From NCBI RefSeq assembly GCF_913776295.1, contig NZ_CAJYOJ010000004.1:36997-100996 (forward strand): DNA of 64,000 nt. The letters are read 5' to 3'. Positions 16,271-25,163 of the stretch are shown here, piece after piece. The notes below the pieces were generated by a model. That model was not told the DNA's origin. It saw only the letters and a program-made list of their open reading frames with translations, and did not search any database. The position numbers and the translations under genes were made by a program. Source of the stretch: an uncultured Pedobacter sp. Its GTDB lineage: Bacteria > Bacteroidota > Bacteroidia > Sphingobacteriales > Sphingobacteriaceae. Position 1 is the stretch's first letter, and each line of letters begins with the position of its first letter.

Positions 16271-16906
16271 ATGAACACTCCAGAAGAACAGTTAAACACC
16301 TTAAAAGATATCAGAAATATGATGGATAGATCATCCAGATTTATTTCTTTGAGTGGTTTGTCGGGTATTTTTGCGGGTGCTACAGCCTTGGCAGGTGCTT
16401 ACTTTGCAAACAACGAAATCAACAAATTCATCCAGAAAAGAGGTTATGGCTATGGAGTAGGCGGAGAATTGGACCTGGAATTTAACCTGATCAAACTCGG
16501 GATTTTTGTATTGGTAATTGCTTTAGCCGGGGGTGTTTTATTTACGTATAGAAAAAGTCAGAAAAATAAGCTTCCCATCTGGGATAAAACCTCTAAATCA
16601 CTTTTGATCAACCTATTTATTCCTTTGTTTGCCGGAGGACTATTTATTATCGCCTTATTGATCAACCATCCGAACACCTATAGTATCATCGCGCCAAGCT
16701 GCCTGATTTTTTATGGGCTGGCACTGATTAACGCCAGTAAATTTACCTATAGTGATATCCGCTATTTAGGCTTTTGCGAGGTGATATTGGGCTTGGTCTG
16801 TATGTTTTATGTGGGATATGGATTAATTTTCTGGGCTTTAGGCTTCGGTGTACTACACATTGTTTATGGTCTTTTGATGTATTTTAAATATGAGAAAGGT
16901 CAGTAA
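16271..16906 (+). CDS. Six-helix integral membrane protein of unknown function
   Basis: 211 residues. A short cytoplasmic N terminus (LNTLKDIRNMMDRSSRFISL) is followed by about six membrane segments (near 27-46, 75-95, 115-135, 140-158, 165-185, 185-205). No catalytic motif. In Bacteroidota, proteins of this build often sit directly upstream of a winged-helix regulator, as here (2 bp gap), so it may sense a membrane state for that regulator; this is inference. First gene of the operon that leads to exosortase K. Confidence 0.75.
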   Translation: MNTPEEQLNTLKDIRNMMDRSSRFISLSGLSGIFAGATALAGAYFANNEINKFIQKRGYGYGVGGELDLEFNLIKLGIFVLVIALAGGVLFTYRKSQKNKLPIWDKTSKSLLINLFIPLFAGGLFIIALLINHPNTYSIIAPSCLIFYGLALINASKFTYSDIRYLGFCEVILGLVCMFYVGYGLIFWALGFGVLHIVYGLLMYFKYEKGQ

Positions 16907-16908
16907 GG

Positions 16909-17205
16909 ATGAAAAACCCGATAGCAGATTTAAATAAAATATTCGATAGCCGGATCAGGCTGGGCGTGATGTCTATGCTGGTGGTGAACAAAGAAATTGG
17001 CTTTAACGACTTAAAACAAATGCTCGAGTTGACGGACGGCAATTTGGCTTCACATCTAAACACCTTAGAACAGGCCGAATTTATCAAGGTACATAAGGGC
17101 TTTATTGGTCGTAAAACCAATACTACCTACTCCATTACCGATTTGGGAAGGCAGGCATTTAAAGCACACTTAGATGCACTTGAAAAAATGATCAGGAAGC
17201 TATAA
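16909..17205 (+). CDS. Winged helix-turn-helix transcriptional regulator
   Basis: 98 residues, a single DNA-binding domain: FDSRIRLGVMSMLVVNKEIGFNDLKQMLELTDGNLASHLNTLEQAEFIKVHKGFIGRKTNTTYSITDLGRQAF covers helix-turn-helix and wing, as in MarR/PadR/ArsR-like small regulators. The recognition helix is probably GNLASHLNTLEQAEFI. No metal-binding Cys and no ligand domain. The two ACTTTG-N5-CAAAG dyads on either side of this gene are the obvious candidate sites, giving autoregulation and control of the downstream part. Confidence 0.85.
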   Translation: MKNPIADLNKIFDSRIRLGVMSMLVVNKEIGFNDLKQMLELTDGNLASHLNTLEQAEFIKVHKGFIGRKTNTTYSITDLGRQAFKAHLDALEKMIRKL

Positions 17206-17225
17206 GCTATTTTTTTTAAGCATTT

Positions 17226-17242
17226 ACTTTGAAATACAAAGC
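17226..17242 (+). promoter_or_regulatory. Second ACTTTG-N5-CAAAG operator
   Basis: ACTTTG AAATA CAAAGC; arms CTTTG and CAAAG are exact and the spacer is 5 nt as in the 16245 copy. The bases after it (ACTTTTAAA) also match the first copy, so a whole promoter-operator unit seems duplicated. It lies 20 bp before the ATG at 17262. Confidence 0.65.
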
Positions 17243-17261
17243 ACTTTTAAAAAACATAAAG

Positions 17262-17567
17262 ATGGAAGATATACGAGAACCTCAAATGAATTACGTAGGC
17301 AAAAGACTCGCTTACTATTCTGCGCTCATGGGAACATTGATATTCATAACCTACCTGATATCAGGATCTTTTCTCCTATTAGTCACCGGAGCTGTTTTTA
17401 CGCTAAGTGCAGCACTTATAAATATTACGGTAGTGGCGTTAATCGTAATAGAATTTATCAATTACCGAAATCATTGGAAAAATTCCCTGACCACAATCGT
17501 CTGCATGCTCTTGAACATCCCGTTAGCCGCTAGCTACATGCTTATATTAACTTATTTCCATTCTTAA
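17262..17567 (+). CDS. Small membrane protein
   Basis: 101 residues from the ATG of MEDIREPQMNYVGKRLAYY; an earlier in-frame TTG lies inside the operator and is rejected. Three membrane segments (about 20-40, 45-70, 80-100) with a short charged N terminus. No recognisable family. It lies between the regulator and the DUF4173 gene (12 bp gap) and has its own operator, so it heads the second transcription unit of the exosortase operon. Confidence 0.7.
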   Translation: MEDIREPQMNYVGKRLAYYSALMGTLIFITYLISGSFLLLVTGAVFTLSAALINITVVALIVIEFINYRNHWKNSLTTIVCMLLNIPLAASYMLILTYFHS

Positions 17568-17579
17568 ATCTTAAATTAA

Positions 17580-19139
17580 ATGAAAAATAAATCGAACCTC
17601 TTACTATTATCGGTCCTACTGGGCGGCCTCTTGTTTACTTTTCTTTTTTGGGAAGAAAGACTCGCGTTTAATCTCCTTATTTACAGTATCTATTTGCTGG
17701 CCATCACCTTTATTAATCCGGATGTGATTAAAAGTACCAAACTAAAAATTTACGGCCTGGCACACCTGCTGGCAGCGGTTCTGGTGGTGATTAACAATTC
17801 TGATTTAGCTTTGGTAACTTACTACATCAGCCTGCTCTTATTTATTGGTTTTGGTCATCAACAGCAAATCCGGACCATTTTTACTGCTTTTTTAGCAGCC
17901 ATTCTGCAGATTGTCACTGTGCCTTTTAATGCGATCAAACGATTAAGCCAGGTCAGTGTAGGCAAAGTGAGCCTTAACCCATTTTTTACCCTAATCAAAT
18001 ACATCTTTATACCAGTTATCATTGTAATCTTCTTTTCATGTCTTTATGCAGCCGCAAGTAACGTTTTTGCACATTATGCAGAAACCATCTTAACTAATAT
18101 TGGCGACTTCCTGGATCATTTGTTTCACTTCTTTTTTAAAGACCTGAGTTTTGAGCGCATCATGCATGTAGGCCTTGGACTGTTATTAACAGGAGGTTTA
18201 TTGCTCGCATTTTTGGATAAAAGTCTCGAAAAAGCGGAACTGAAATGCAAAGAACAATTGGTAAGGATGAGAAGACGTATCGGACAAAAAACGGTATGGT
18301 ACAACATCGCAGAAACATTTACCGGCAACCTGTTAACCCGGAAAATGGCTTTAAAAACGGAATATATTGTGGGCATTATTTCTTTTGCCGCACTTAATCT
18401 GTTGTTACTGATGTTAAACACCATCGATATCACAACACTTTGGTTTGGCTATGAACCTTCGGGCAATTTTTCTGAAGAACTGCACCAAGGTACAAATTCA
18501 TTGATCCTTAGCATTGTAATGGCCATGGCAGTAATACTCTATTATTTCAGGGGAAACTTAAATTTTTATCCCAAAAGTAAAACGTTGAGGGTATTGGCTT
18601 ACGCCTGGATGGTCCAGAATTTTATCCTGGTCATATCCGTATTTATTCGCGATGCTTACTATATCGAATTTCATGGTTTGACTCATAAAAGAATCGGCGT
18701 ATTGGTATTTGCCACCCTTTGCATCATTGGTTTGGCAACAGTTTATTTTAAAGTAGCCAAACAGAAAACCATCTTCTATCTTTTCAAAGTGAATGGAAAT
18801 ATCTGGTTTGCCCTGCTGTTGACATTTAGCTTTATTAACTGGGATGTTTTAATTGTGAAATACAACCTCAATCATGTTGACGCTATTGCTATTGATCCTT
18901 ATTATCTGACTTCCTTATCAGAAAAGACACTGCCTTTGTTAGATAAAAACCGGTCAAAAATACATCCTTCAGTCCACAACGATTCAGAAATCGCCAAGGT
19001 ATACCAGCCAGAAGCAGATTTAATGAGAAAACTGGATCAACGGATCGATTATTTTAAGGAAAGGTATGACCGAGAAAGTTGGTTATCATGGAATTTACAG
19101 GATTGGAATACAGCAGAATATTTTGGGCTTAAAAAATAA
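17580..19139 (+). CDS. DUF4173 family multi-pass membrane protein
   Basis: 519 residues with roughly ten membrane segments, a long cytoplasmic stretch around residues 215-245 (rich in Arg, Lys and Glu), and a soluble C-terminal 80 residues with Tyr and Asp (IDPYYLTSLSEKTLPLLDKN..., ESWLSWNLQDWN). It resembles DUF4173, formerly grouped with DUF4153, a family of unknown function often found beside small winged-helix regulators. It ends 4 bp before the exosortase K start, so co-translation is likely. No catalytic motif is evident. Confidence 0.8.
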   Translation: MKNKSNLLLLSVLLGGLLFTFLFWEERLAFNLLIYSIYLLAITFINPDVIKSTKLKIYGLAHLLAAVLVVINNSDLALVTYYISLLLFIGFGHQQQIRTIFTAFLAAILQIVTVPFNAIKRLSQVSVGKVSLNPFFTLIKYIFIPVIIVIFFSCLYAAASNVFAHYAETILTNIGDFLDHLFHFFFKDLSFERIMHVGLGLLLTGGLLLAFLDKSLEKAELKCKEQLVRMRRRIGQKTVWYNIAETFTGNLLTRKMALKTEYIVGIISFAALNLLLLMLNTIDITTLWFGYEPSGNFSEELHQGTNSLILSIVMAMAVILYYFRGNLNFYPKSKTLRVLAYAWMVQNFILVISVFIRDAYYIEFHGLTHKRIGVLVFATLCIIGLATVYFKVAKQKTIFYLFKVNGNIWFALLLTFSFINWDVLIVKYNLNHVDAIAIDPYYLTSLSEKTLPLLDKNRSKIHPSVHNDSEIAKVYQPEADLMRKLDQRIDYFKERYDRESWLSWNLQDWNTAEYFGLKK

Positions 19140-19143
19140 GAAA

Positions 19144-19677
19144 ATGGAAAAGAATCGTAATCTGATGTATTATTTATTTGGCATCTTATTATTCGTGTGT
19201 TTTAAGTTAGCCTATATAACAATGGATGCTGAAAAGTTATCATTTATACTTAGTCCAACTGATTACTTCGTTTCAAAATCAACAAATTCCAATAGCAGAT
19301 GGATTGAGCATTTAGGTTATTATCATCAGGATCTTAATATTACAATAGAGAAATCGTGTTCAGGCTTCAATTTTTTCTCTCTAAGTTTTTTAATTACTTA
19401 TTGCCTATCCATTAGCTATTTGAAGCGTTTTAAATTAAAATGGATTACATTACCCGGTTCCCTGTTATTCAGCTGGATATTAACCATATTCGTTAATACT
19501 TCACGAATAAGCTCTTCCATTTTTATAGCTAACAGCATCAATATTCCAAAGCAGTATCAACCGCTTGTTCATCAAGCAGAAGGTACATTCATCTATCTAT
19601 TCTTTTTGATATTAACCTACAAATTAATTAATCATTTACTAAAAACATACGCTGTTCATTATGAAAAACCTGCTTAA
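19144..19677 (+). CDS. xrtK: Exosortase K
   Basis: 177 residues from MEKNRNLMYY; earlier in-frame ATGs fall inside the DUF4173 gene. Integral membrane cysteine protease/transpeptidase with five to six membrane segments. The exosortase triad is complete: Cys72 in EKSCSGFNF, Arg121 in VNTSRISSS, His143 in PLVHQAEGTF. It is much shorter than the proteobacterial EpsH/XrtA, as expected for the K type. Exosortases cut a C-terminal sorting signal at the membrane. The next gene overlaps by 17 bp and carries a candidate sorting signal, so the pair looks like one enzyme with one dedicated substrate. Confidence 0.85.
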   Translation: MEKNRNLMYYLFGILLFVCFKLAYITMDAEKLSFILSPTDYFVSKSTNSNSRWIEHLGYYHQDLNITIEKSCSGFNFFSLSFLITYCLSISYLKRFKLKWITLPGSLLFSWILTIFVNTSRISSSIFIANSINIPKQYQPLVHQAEGTFIYLFFLILTYKLINHLLKTYAVHYEKPA

Positions 19678-22483
19678 TCCAAAATGGCTTATCGTAATTA
19701 GCATTATTCCATCAATAATACTGCTGCTGCTTTTCTACGGCCAATTCAGCATTATTAAAAGTTTGCTAAAAACAGAAACTGTAGAAATATGGTTAAATTT
19801 TTCATTAACAATAATGCTGTTGACCTGTGCACAGTTGGCTTATACCCTATTTAGCAGATACAAGAAGTACAACATATCTATATTTTATGCTTTTTTTAGC
19901 TTGTTGGCTTATACTATTTTTCTATATGCATATGCACAATATGCCGATATAATAATTCCGTTCTCAGTTCCGCAATGGATGATTAATGTGGATGTAATTT
20001 TATATCCGGGCACCTTTTTAATGCCCACTCTAATTCATTCACTTTTTATTTTGGTCGAGTTTTCGAGCCGGAAAAGCAGATCATCGTCAGCCTGGTTAAG
20101 TTTTATGTATGGAATCTCAATACCTATACTAGGATATGTATTTTTACAGATTGTACTTCCCTTATGGAAAAAACCGGAAAGCAGTTTTGATACAAATGTA
20201 TTGATGATATTATTCATCATTGCCTCTGTACTATTCCTATTCTTTATTTGTCGTGGCATCTATATTATTACAAAATTAAATACTCTAAAATTTTCAAAAT
20301 ATATTGTTTTCATCAAAGTACTAATTGCCATTATTTTACCAATTGTCGGATTATTGATTAACAATGGGAGACTTAGACTTACAGGTAACTTGGGTGAATC
20401 TATATTTGGAAATTTTAGCAGCATTTGGTTCTATATCATTGCTATCATAAATGGGATATTGGTATGTTTGCCCAGCTTCAGAAACGTCCATATACGTTTG
20501 CTCCGATTTTTAGCGCTTGCGATCTGCTTTCCCTATACACTCTATTTTTTTCTTGTCTTTTTACCTTATTTACCTTTAGCGATAATTGCAATAATTGTTA
20601 TTGGTGCAGGTTTTCTGATGTTGGCACCACTCTGTCTATTTGTTGTACAGATTAATGAATTACTTAAAGATTTTAATGCTTTGGCAAGAAATTACTCCCG
20701 CACAAGACTAACAGCCTACACAAGCATTGCTTTATTAACCATCCCAGTTTGTATTACTACCCTTTATTTACACGACAGGTACGTCTTGAACAAGGCGTTG
20801 GAGTATGTGTACAATCCAGATTATGCTAAAAAATATAACATTGATAAGCAATCCTTAGCCAGAACATTGTTGAGAATACGACAGCAAAAAGGAAGAAGTA
20901 ATTCCTTATCGGAAGAGAAATCGCCATTTTTAACACCGTATTATAATTGGCTGGTATTTGATAATCTGGTTTTGTCCGAAAACAAGATTAATACTTTAAT
21001 GGCCATTTTTTTAGGCGAAAGTGAGCAAGAGCAAGTTCCAGCCATTCAAACCACCAGTAAAGTAAAAATATCTAAAATTTCGAGTGTAACTAAATTTAAT
21101 CAGGCACAACAGGCATGGATCAGCAACATTGATCTTGAACTTACAAACCCCGAACAAACAAATTTAGAAAGCTATGAAACAGCATTTATTTTACCTGAAG
21201 GTTGCTGGATCAGCAATTTCTATTTAAATATCGGCAATAGAAAGGAATATGGAATATTAGCCGAGAAAAAAGCAGCACTTTGGGTTTTCTCACAGATCAG
21301 AAACGAGAACCGCGATCCCGGTATTTTGTATTATTTAACCGGGAATAAAATTGCATTTAAAGTTTTTCCTTTTTCATCCCGACAAACCAGAAAAAGTGGA
21401 ATAGAATTAATCCATAAAGTGCCAATAAATCTCAAAATAGATAACAAAATTATTTTACTTGGCGATAGCAACACACCTAGAAGTCATAAAATCGAATCCA
21501 TCAATGGAACAGTTTACCTACCTGCTGCTGAGAAAGCAAAGTTAAAACTGATTAAAAGAAGACCAGAATACCATTTTATTATTGACGTTTCCAAAACTTG
21601 CGCAACAAGTAAAGCCGAATATGTTAAACGCATCAATAATTTTATAAGCAAAAATCAAATCGATCAACAGAACATCAGATTAAATTTTGTGAGCACTTTT
21701 AATGAGGAAATAGCCTATACAGCCGATTGGAAAGATAAACTCTACAGACAAAGTTTCGATGGTGGTTTTTATTTGGAAGGAGCGATCAAAAAAATCTTAG
21801 TGGAGAACTATACAGCCAACAGTAGTGCACATCCGATTATGGTGGTGGTAAGCAATACATTAGCGAAAAGCATATTACAGAATGATCTTGCCAATTTTAA
21901 AATAACATACCCAGAAAGTGATGATTTTTATGAGCTTGATCAATCGGGTAACTTGTATAGCCATTCGCTAGTGAATAAACCCGAACAGCGGTTGAATGCC
22001 GTGCAGGCAATAAATAACCCCGCAGTTTACTGTTGGCCTGATCCGCTGAAAACGAAAGCTTATCTGGCGAATGATGGACAGCCTTCCATCATTATCGATC
22101 GCTCTATAAAAGCAGTTAGCCAAAATGCTATTGATAAAAGGAATTGGCTATCTGGCTTGAACTTACATGGAATGTGGCTTAAAAGCCAGATAAATTGCGA
22201 GCAGTATAACCAATCACAACTCAATCTAATAAAACAGAGCATGCGAACAGGCTTTTTATCCAGATCAACATCCTACTTAGTTGTTGAGAATGAAGCGCAA
22301 AAACAGATGCTAAAGAAAAAACAAAATCAAATTTTATCGGGTAACAAAAACTTAGATCCTGATGAAGACACGCAAAGCATGGACGAACCAAACTTATATA
22401 TCCTCATTACCATAATAATCATGTTTTTCTTATGTTATTCCAGAAATAAACTAAACTTTTCATCTAAAACAAACAGTAATTAA
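19661..22483 (+). CDS. MSEP-CTERM-type sorting domain protein (exosortase K substrate)
   Basis: 940 residues. N-terminal half: about ten membrane segments (1-370). Then a soluble region with a VIT-like domain (about 478-590: QAWISNIDLEL, ETAFILPEGCWISNF) and a vWA-like segment (about 633-740: FHFIIDVSKT as a DxSxT metal-site start). The C terminus is tripartite: motif MDEP (907-910), hydrophobic helix LYILITIIIMFFLCY, then a basic tail RNKLN. I take MDEP as a variant of the MSEP motif that names the family. Length and gene order fit known MSEP-CTERM/XrtK pairs. After cleavage the soluble part would remain tethered by the N-terminal helices. Confidence 0.82.
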   Translation: MKNLLNPKWLIVISIIPSIILLLLFYGQFSIIKSLLKTETVEIWLNFSLTIMLLTCAQLAYTLFSRYKKYNISIFYAFFSLLAYTIFLYAYAQYADIIIPFSVPQWMINVDVILYPGTFLMPTLIHSLFILVEFSSRKSRSSSAWLSFMYGISIPILGYVFLQIVLPLWKKPESSFDTNVLMILFIIASVLFLFFICRGIYIITKLNTLKFSKYIVFIKVLIAIILPIVGLLINNGRLRLTGNLGESIFGNFSSIWFYIIAIINGILVCLPSFRNVHIRLLRFLALAICFPYTLYFFLVFLPYLPLAIIAIIVIGAGFLMLAPLCLFVVQINELLKDFNALARNYSRTRLTAYTSIALLTIPVCITTLYLHDRYVLNKALEYVYNPDYAKKYNIDKQSLARTLLRIRQQKGRSNSLSEEKSPFLTPYYNWLVFDNLVLSENKINTLMAIFLGESEQEQVPAIQTTSKVKISKISSVTKFNQAQQAWISNIDLELTNPEQTNLESYETAFILPEGCWISNFYLNIGNRKEYGILAEKKAALWVFSQIRNENRDPGILYYLTGNKIAFKVFPFSSRQTRKSGIELIHKVPINLKIDNKIILLGDSNTPRSHKIESINGTVYLPAAEKAKLKLIKRRPEYHFIIDVSKTCATSKAEYVKRINNFISKNQIDQQNIRLNFVSTFNEEIAYTADWKDKLYRQSFDGGFYLEGAIKKILVENYTANSSAHPIMVVVSNTLAKSILQNDLANFKITYPESDDFYELDQSGNLYSHSLVNKPEQRLNAVQAINNPAVYCWPDPLKTKAYLANDGQPSIIIDRSIKAVSQNAIDKRNWLSGLNLHGMWLKSQINCEQYNQSQLNLIKQSMRTGFLSRSTSYLVVENEAQKQMLKKKQNQILSGNKNLDPDEDTQSMDEPNLYILITIIIMFFLCYSRNKLNFSSKTNSN

Positions 22484-22588
22484 ACCCACTTACAATTAAC
22501 CTCTCCACTCTTCCAGCCTAAGCTGGAATTTTCCCCTGATGCAACTGCTTCAGAGGAATTAAAAACAATTAATCGTACATTAAAAATC

Positions 22589-22900
22589 ATGAAAAATTTA
22601 AAGTCAACATTTGTTTCACCGTCAACACGTATTGCCATCATCGTTGGGATTACAGCGTTCATTCTAAGCATTCCGCTTATCGCTATGCAATTTACAAACG
22701 AAGTGGATTGGACGCTATCCGATTTTCTAACCGCAGGAATTTTATTGCTCAGCACAGGTTTTGCCACTGAACTGGTTATTAGAAACCTAAAAACCGGCAC
22801 ATTAAGAACAATAATTCTCCTTGTCATTTTGCTAATGCTATTCCTGATCTGGGCAGAGCTTGCCGTGGGCGTTTTCGGAACGCCGTTTGCAGGCAGTTAA
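22589..22900 (+). CDS. Small three-helix membrane protein
   Basis: 103 residues with membrane segments near 15-35, 47-65 and 75-98 and a conserved-looking middle (NEVDWTLSDFLTAGILLLSTGFATELVIR). Such small proteins occur widely in Bacteroidota without a known role. It starts 105 bp after the MSEP-type gene on the same strand and may belong to the exosortase operon or stand alone. Confidence 0.7.
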   Translation: MKNLKSTFVSPSTRIAIIVGITAFILSIPLIAMQFTNEVDWTLSDFLTAGILLLSTGFATELVIRNLKTGTLRTIILLVILLMLFLIWAELAVGVFGTPFAGS

Positions 22901-22991
22901 CTGCTGCCATTAACTATTTGGTTCCCGCAGATTTAGTGTGATTAACGCCCAGGATTTTTTTTGCATTTGGCTACAATAACATTGTTTTTAG

Positions 22992-23071
22992 CCTGATTGC
23001 AGCGCTAAGCCCGGATCCCGATTTTTACATCGGGTGAGGACTTATAGCGGAAAGCAGGGCCGCCGGCCGCC
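22992..23071 (-). repeat. REP-like dispersed element, minus orientation
   Basis: On the minus strand: GGCGGCC, CCTGCTTTCCGCT, AGTCCTCACCC, an inner hairpin CCCGATGTAAAAATCGGG, then CCGGGCTTAGCGCTGCAATCAGG. The ends match the other copies; the inner hairpin is specific to this one. The rest of the gap 22901-23207 shows no gene. Confidence 0.7.
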
Positions 23072-23207
23072 ATTAGTAACCGGCCCCTCACTTTCAAATA
23101 AAAATATCTGCTAAATCAGCCCGATACCATAAATCAGCATCCATTACCGATACCTATTCCCTGTTTAACACAAAACGCTCATTTTATTAAAAAATCGGTA
23201 AATTCTA

Positions 23208-23238
23208 TTTGTTTAAAGGCTGTGAAATTGTAGCTTTG
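23208..23238 (+). promoter_or_regulatory. Full Bacteroidota promoter of sucC
   Basis: TTTG (23208-23211), 19-nt gap, TAGCTTTG (23231-23238): an exact match to the TTTG/TAnnTTTG consensus. The start would be near 23244, giving a leader of about 90 nt. Confidence 0.8.
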
Positions 23239-23332
23239 GGCAAATTTTGTAGCAAATGAACCCAATGCTGTTAAAACCATTATTTTGATAGTAAAAGGCT
23301 CCATCTGACAGATAAAGAAAAAATATAAACAG

Positions 23333-24532
23333 ATGAATATTCACGAATACCAGGGTAAACAAATATTAAAAAGTTTCGGTGTTAACGTTCAAGAAGGAAT
23401 AGTTGCCGATACTCCTGAGCAAGCTGTTGAGGCCGCTAAGCAACTGAAAACCGATTACAACTCTGACTGGGTTGTGATTAAAGCGCAAATCCATGCTGGT
23501 GGTCGCGGTAAAGGTGGCGGTGTTAAATTGGCCAAAAACCTTGAAGAAGTTAAACAACGTGCTACCGACATCATCGGCATGCAATTGGTAACGCCTCAAA
23601 CCGGACCGGAAGGTAAAAAAGTGAATAAAGTTTTGGTAGCCCAGGATGTGTATTATCCAGGCGCTTCTGAAACCAAAGAATTCTATATCTCTGTATTATT
23701 AGACCGTGCTAAAGGCCGTAACATCATCATGTACAGTACCGAAGGCGGTATGGATATCGAAGAAGTTGCAGAACACACACCACACTTAATATTCAAAGAA
23801 GAAATCGATCCTAAAGTTGGTTTACAGGGCTTTCAGGCACGCAAAATCGCCTTCAACTTAGGTGTTAGCGGTAATGCGTTTAAAGAAATGGTAAAATTCG
23901 TTACTGCTTTATACAAAGCTTACGAAGCAACCGATTCTTCCATGTTCGAAATTAACCCGGTATTAAAAACATCTGATGATAAAGTAATTGCAGTTGATGC
24001 CAAAGTGAATCTGGATGAAAACGGTTTGTTCCGTCACCCGGATTATGCGGCAATGCGCGATGAAACCGAAGAAGATCCAATGGAAGTTGAAGCAAGTGCA
24101 AGCAACCTGAACTTCGTTAACCTTGATGGTAACGTAGGTTGTATGGTTAACGGCGCAGGTTTGGCAATGGCTACCATGGATATCATTAAATTAGCTGGTG
24201 GTGAGCCTGCTAACTTCCTTGACGTAGGTGGAACAGCAAATGCACAAACGGTTAAAGCCGCTTTCAATATCATTTTGAAAGATCCTAACGTTAAAGCCAT
24301 CCTGATCAACATTTTTGGTGGTATTGTACGTTGCGACCGCGTTGCTCAAGGGGTTATCGATGCATACAAAGAAATCGGAAATATCCCTGTGCCAATTATC
24401 TGCCGTTTGCAAGGTACAAATGCCGAAGAAGCTAAAAAATTAATCGACGAATCTGGCTTACAGGTTTATTCAGCAATTGCTTTAAAAGAAGCAGCTGATC
24501 TGGTAACTAAAGTTTTGGCTGAGCAAGCATAG
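23333..24532 (+). CDS. sucC: Succinate-CoA ligase, beta subunit
   Basis: 399 residues. With SucD it converts succinyl-CoA to succinate with formation of ATP (or GTP) in the citric acid cycle. N-terminal ATP-grasp domain begins [17 protein letters not shown], with [18 protein letters not shown] nucleotide-binding glycines; the C-terminal CoA-ligase domain has [27 protein letters not shown] and [14 protein letters not shown]. All expected motifs are present and the length is normal. The sucD partner is not adjacent. Strong consensus promoter and terminator make it a single-gene unit. Confidence 0.96.
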   Translation: MNIHEYQGKQILKSFGVNVQEGIVADTPEQAVEAAKQLKTDYNSDWVVIKAQIHAGGRGKGGGVKLAKNLEEVKQRATDIIGMQLVTPQTGPEGKKVNKVLVAQDVYYPGASETKEFYISVLLDRAKGRNIIMYSTEGGMDIEEVAEHTPHLIFKEEIDPKVGLQGFQARKIAFNLGVSGNAFKEMVKFVTALYKAYEATDSSMFEINPVLKTSDDKVIAVDAKVNLDENGLFRHPDYAAMRDETEEDPMEVEASASNLNFVNLDGNVGCMVNGAGLAMATMDIIKLAGGEPANFLDVGGTANAQTVKAAFNIILKDPNVKAILINIFGGIVRCDRVAQGVIDAYKEIGNIPVPIICRLQGTNAEEAKKLIDESGLQVYSAIALKEAADLVTKVLAEQA

Positions 24533-24534
24533 TG

Positions 24535-24569
24535 AGCTTAAAGCAAAAAGACTAAAGCTTAAAGCAATA
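24535..24569 (+). repeat. Heptad-periodic sequence after sucC
   Basis: AGCTTAA, AGCAAAA, AGACTAA, AGCTTAA, AGCAATA: five consecutive heptamers each beginning AG, starting 2 bp after the stop codon. Confidence 0.85.
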
Positions 24570-24578
24570 TATATTTTG

Positions 24579-24611
24579 AAACCTTTCAGTTTAAACTGGA
24601 AGGTTTTTTTA
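24579..24611 (+). terminator. Terminator of sucC
   Basis: AAACCTTTCAGTTT pairs with AAACTGGAAGGTTT (two mismatches) and is followed by seven T. Confidence 0.85.
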
Positions 24612-24791
24612 TTTCGCTCTATCACAGGAGTGTCTGCAGGACCGGTGTCGGATGCAAATAATTTACTTTTGTTTCGGTTCATGGTGAAACGAAACTCGAC
24701 TCAGTTAATTTTATTTCAATTGACCAAATTGCTTTAGTTGGACAATATTTTTTTTTTGGAAAGCAAGGTTCTGTACATTTCGGCTCCGAAA

Positions 24792-24853
24792 GCCCTGCTA
24801 TCCCTCCAAGTCCTCGCTCATGCTTCGCTCCGGGCTTTCCGTTTTATCAGGTT
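24792..24853 (+). repeat. REP-like dispersed element
   Basis: CCCTGCTATCCCT, AGTCCTCGCTC, CGCTCCGGGCTTTCCG, TATCAGGTTTATG. A T tract followed by GGAAAG and GGTTCTG precedes it (about 24748-24775), as in the 59.1-kb copy and, more loosely, the 62.2-kb copy, so the conserved unit may extend to about 130 bp. Confidence 0.75.
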
Positions 24854-24888
24854 TATGTAACCAGGGCAGCTGGTTCTTGGGAATATTC

Positions 24889-24922
24889 AAACCTCGCAGG
24901 TTTTTTGAAACCTCCGAGGTTT
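24889..24922 (-). terminator. Hairpin overlapping the end of the HTH gene
   Basis: AAACCTCGCAGGTTT pairs with AAACCTCCGAGGTTT around a short T-rich loop. It overlaps the stop codon of the HTH gene. The same AACCT-GCAGG-GTTT build recurs at 59296, so it is also a dispersed palindrome. Confidence 0.55.
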
Positions 24923-25127
24923 ACTCAGCGCGGAATTCCAGGATATCACCAGGCTGGCAATCCAAAACCGAACAGATAGCCTCCAACGTTTCTAAACGGA
25001 TCGCCTTTGCCTTGCCTGTTTTTAGGATAGACAGATTGGACATCGTGATCCCCACCCGATCACTCAATTCAGTAAGCGACATTTTACGCCGGGCAAGCAT
25101 CACATCTAAATTTATAATTATGGGCAT
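24921..25127 (-). CDS. XRE-family helix-turn-helix regulator
   Basis: 68 residues, a single Cro/C1-type domain: LDVMLARRKMSLTELSDRVGITMSNLSILKTGKAKAIRLETLEAICSVLDCQPGDILEF. It resembles B. subtilis YozG, which lies beside the DUF2975 gene yoaS. Here too it follows two DUF2975-type genes on the same strand (36 bp gap). The partner arrangement suggests the membrane protein modulates the regulator, but the signal is unknown. Confidence 0.88.
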   Translation of the reverse strand: MPIIINLDVMLARRKMSLTELSDRVGITMSNLSILKTGKAKAIRLETLEAICSVLDCQPGDILEFRAE

Positions 25128-25163
25128 TTTGAATCGGTAAAGTTAGAAATGTTTTCAACTAAC

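Noticed and set aside
19066-19143. Longer exosortase K start at 19066
   Set aside because: The extension lies within the DUF4173 coding region and lacks the hydrophobic N terminus; MEKNRNLMYYLFG at 19144 fits better.
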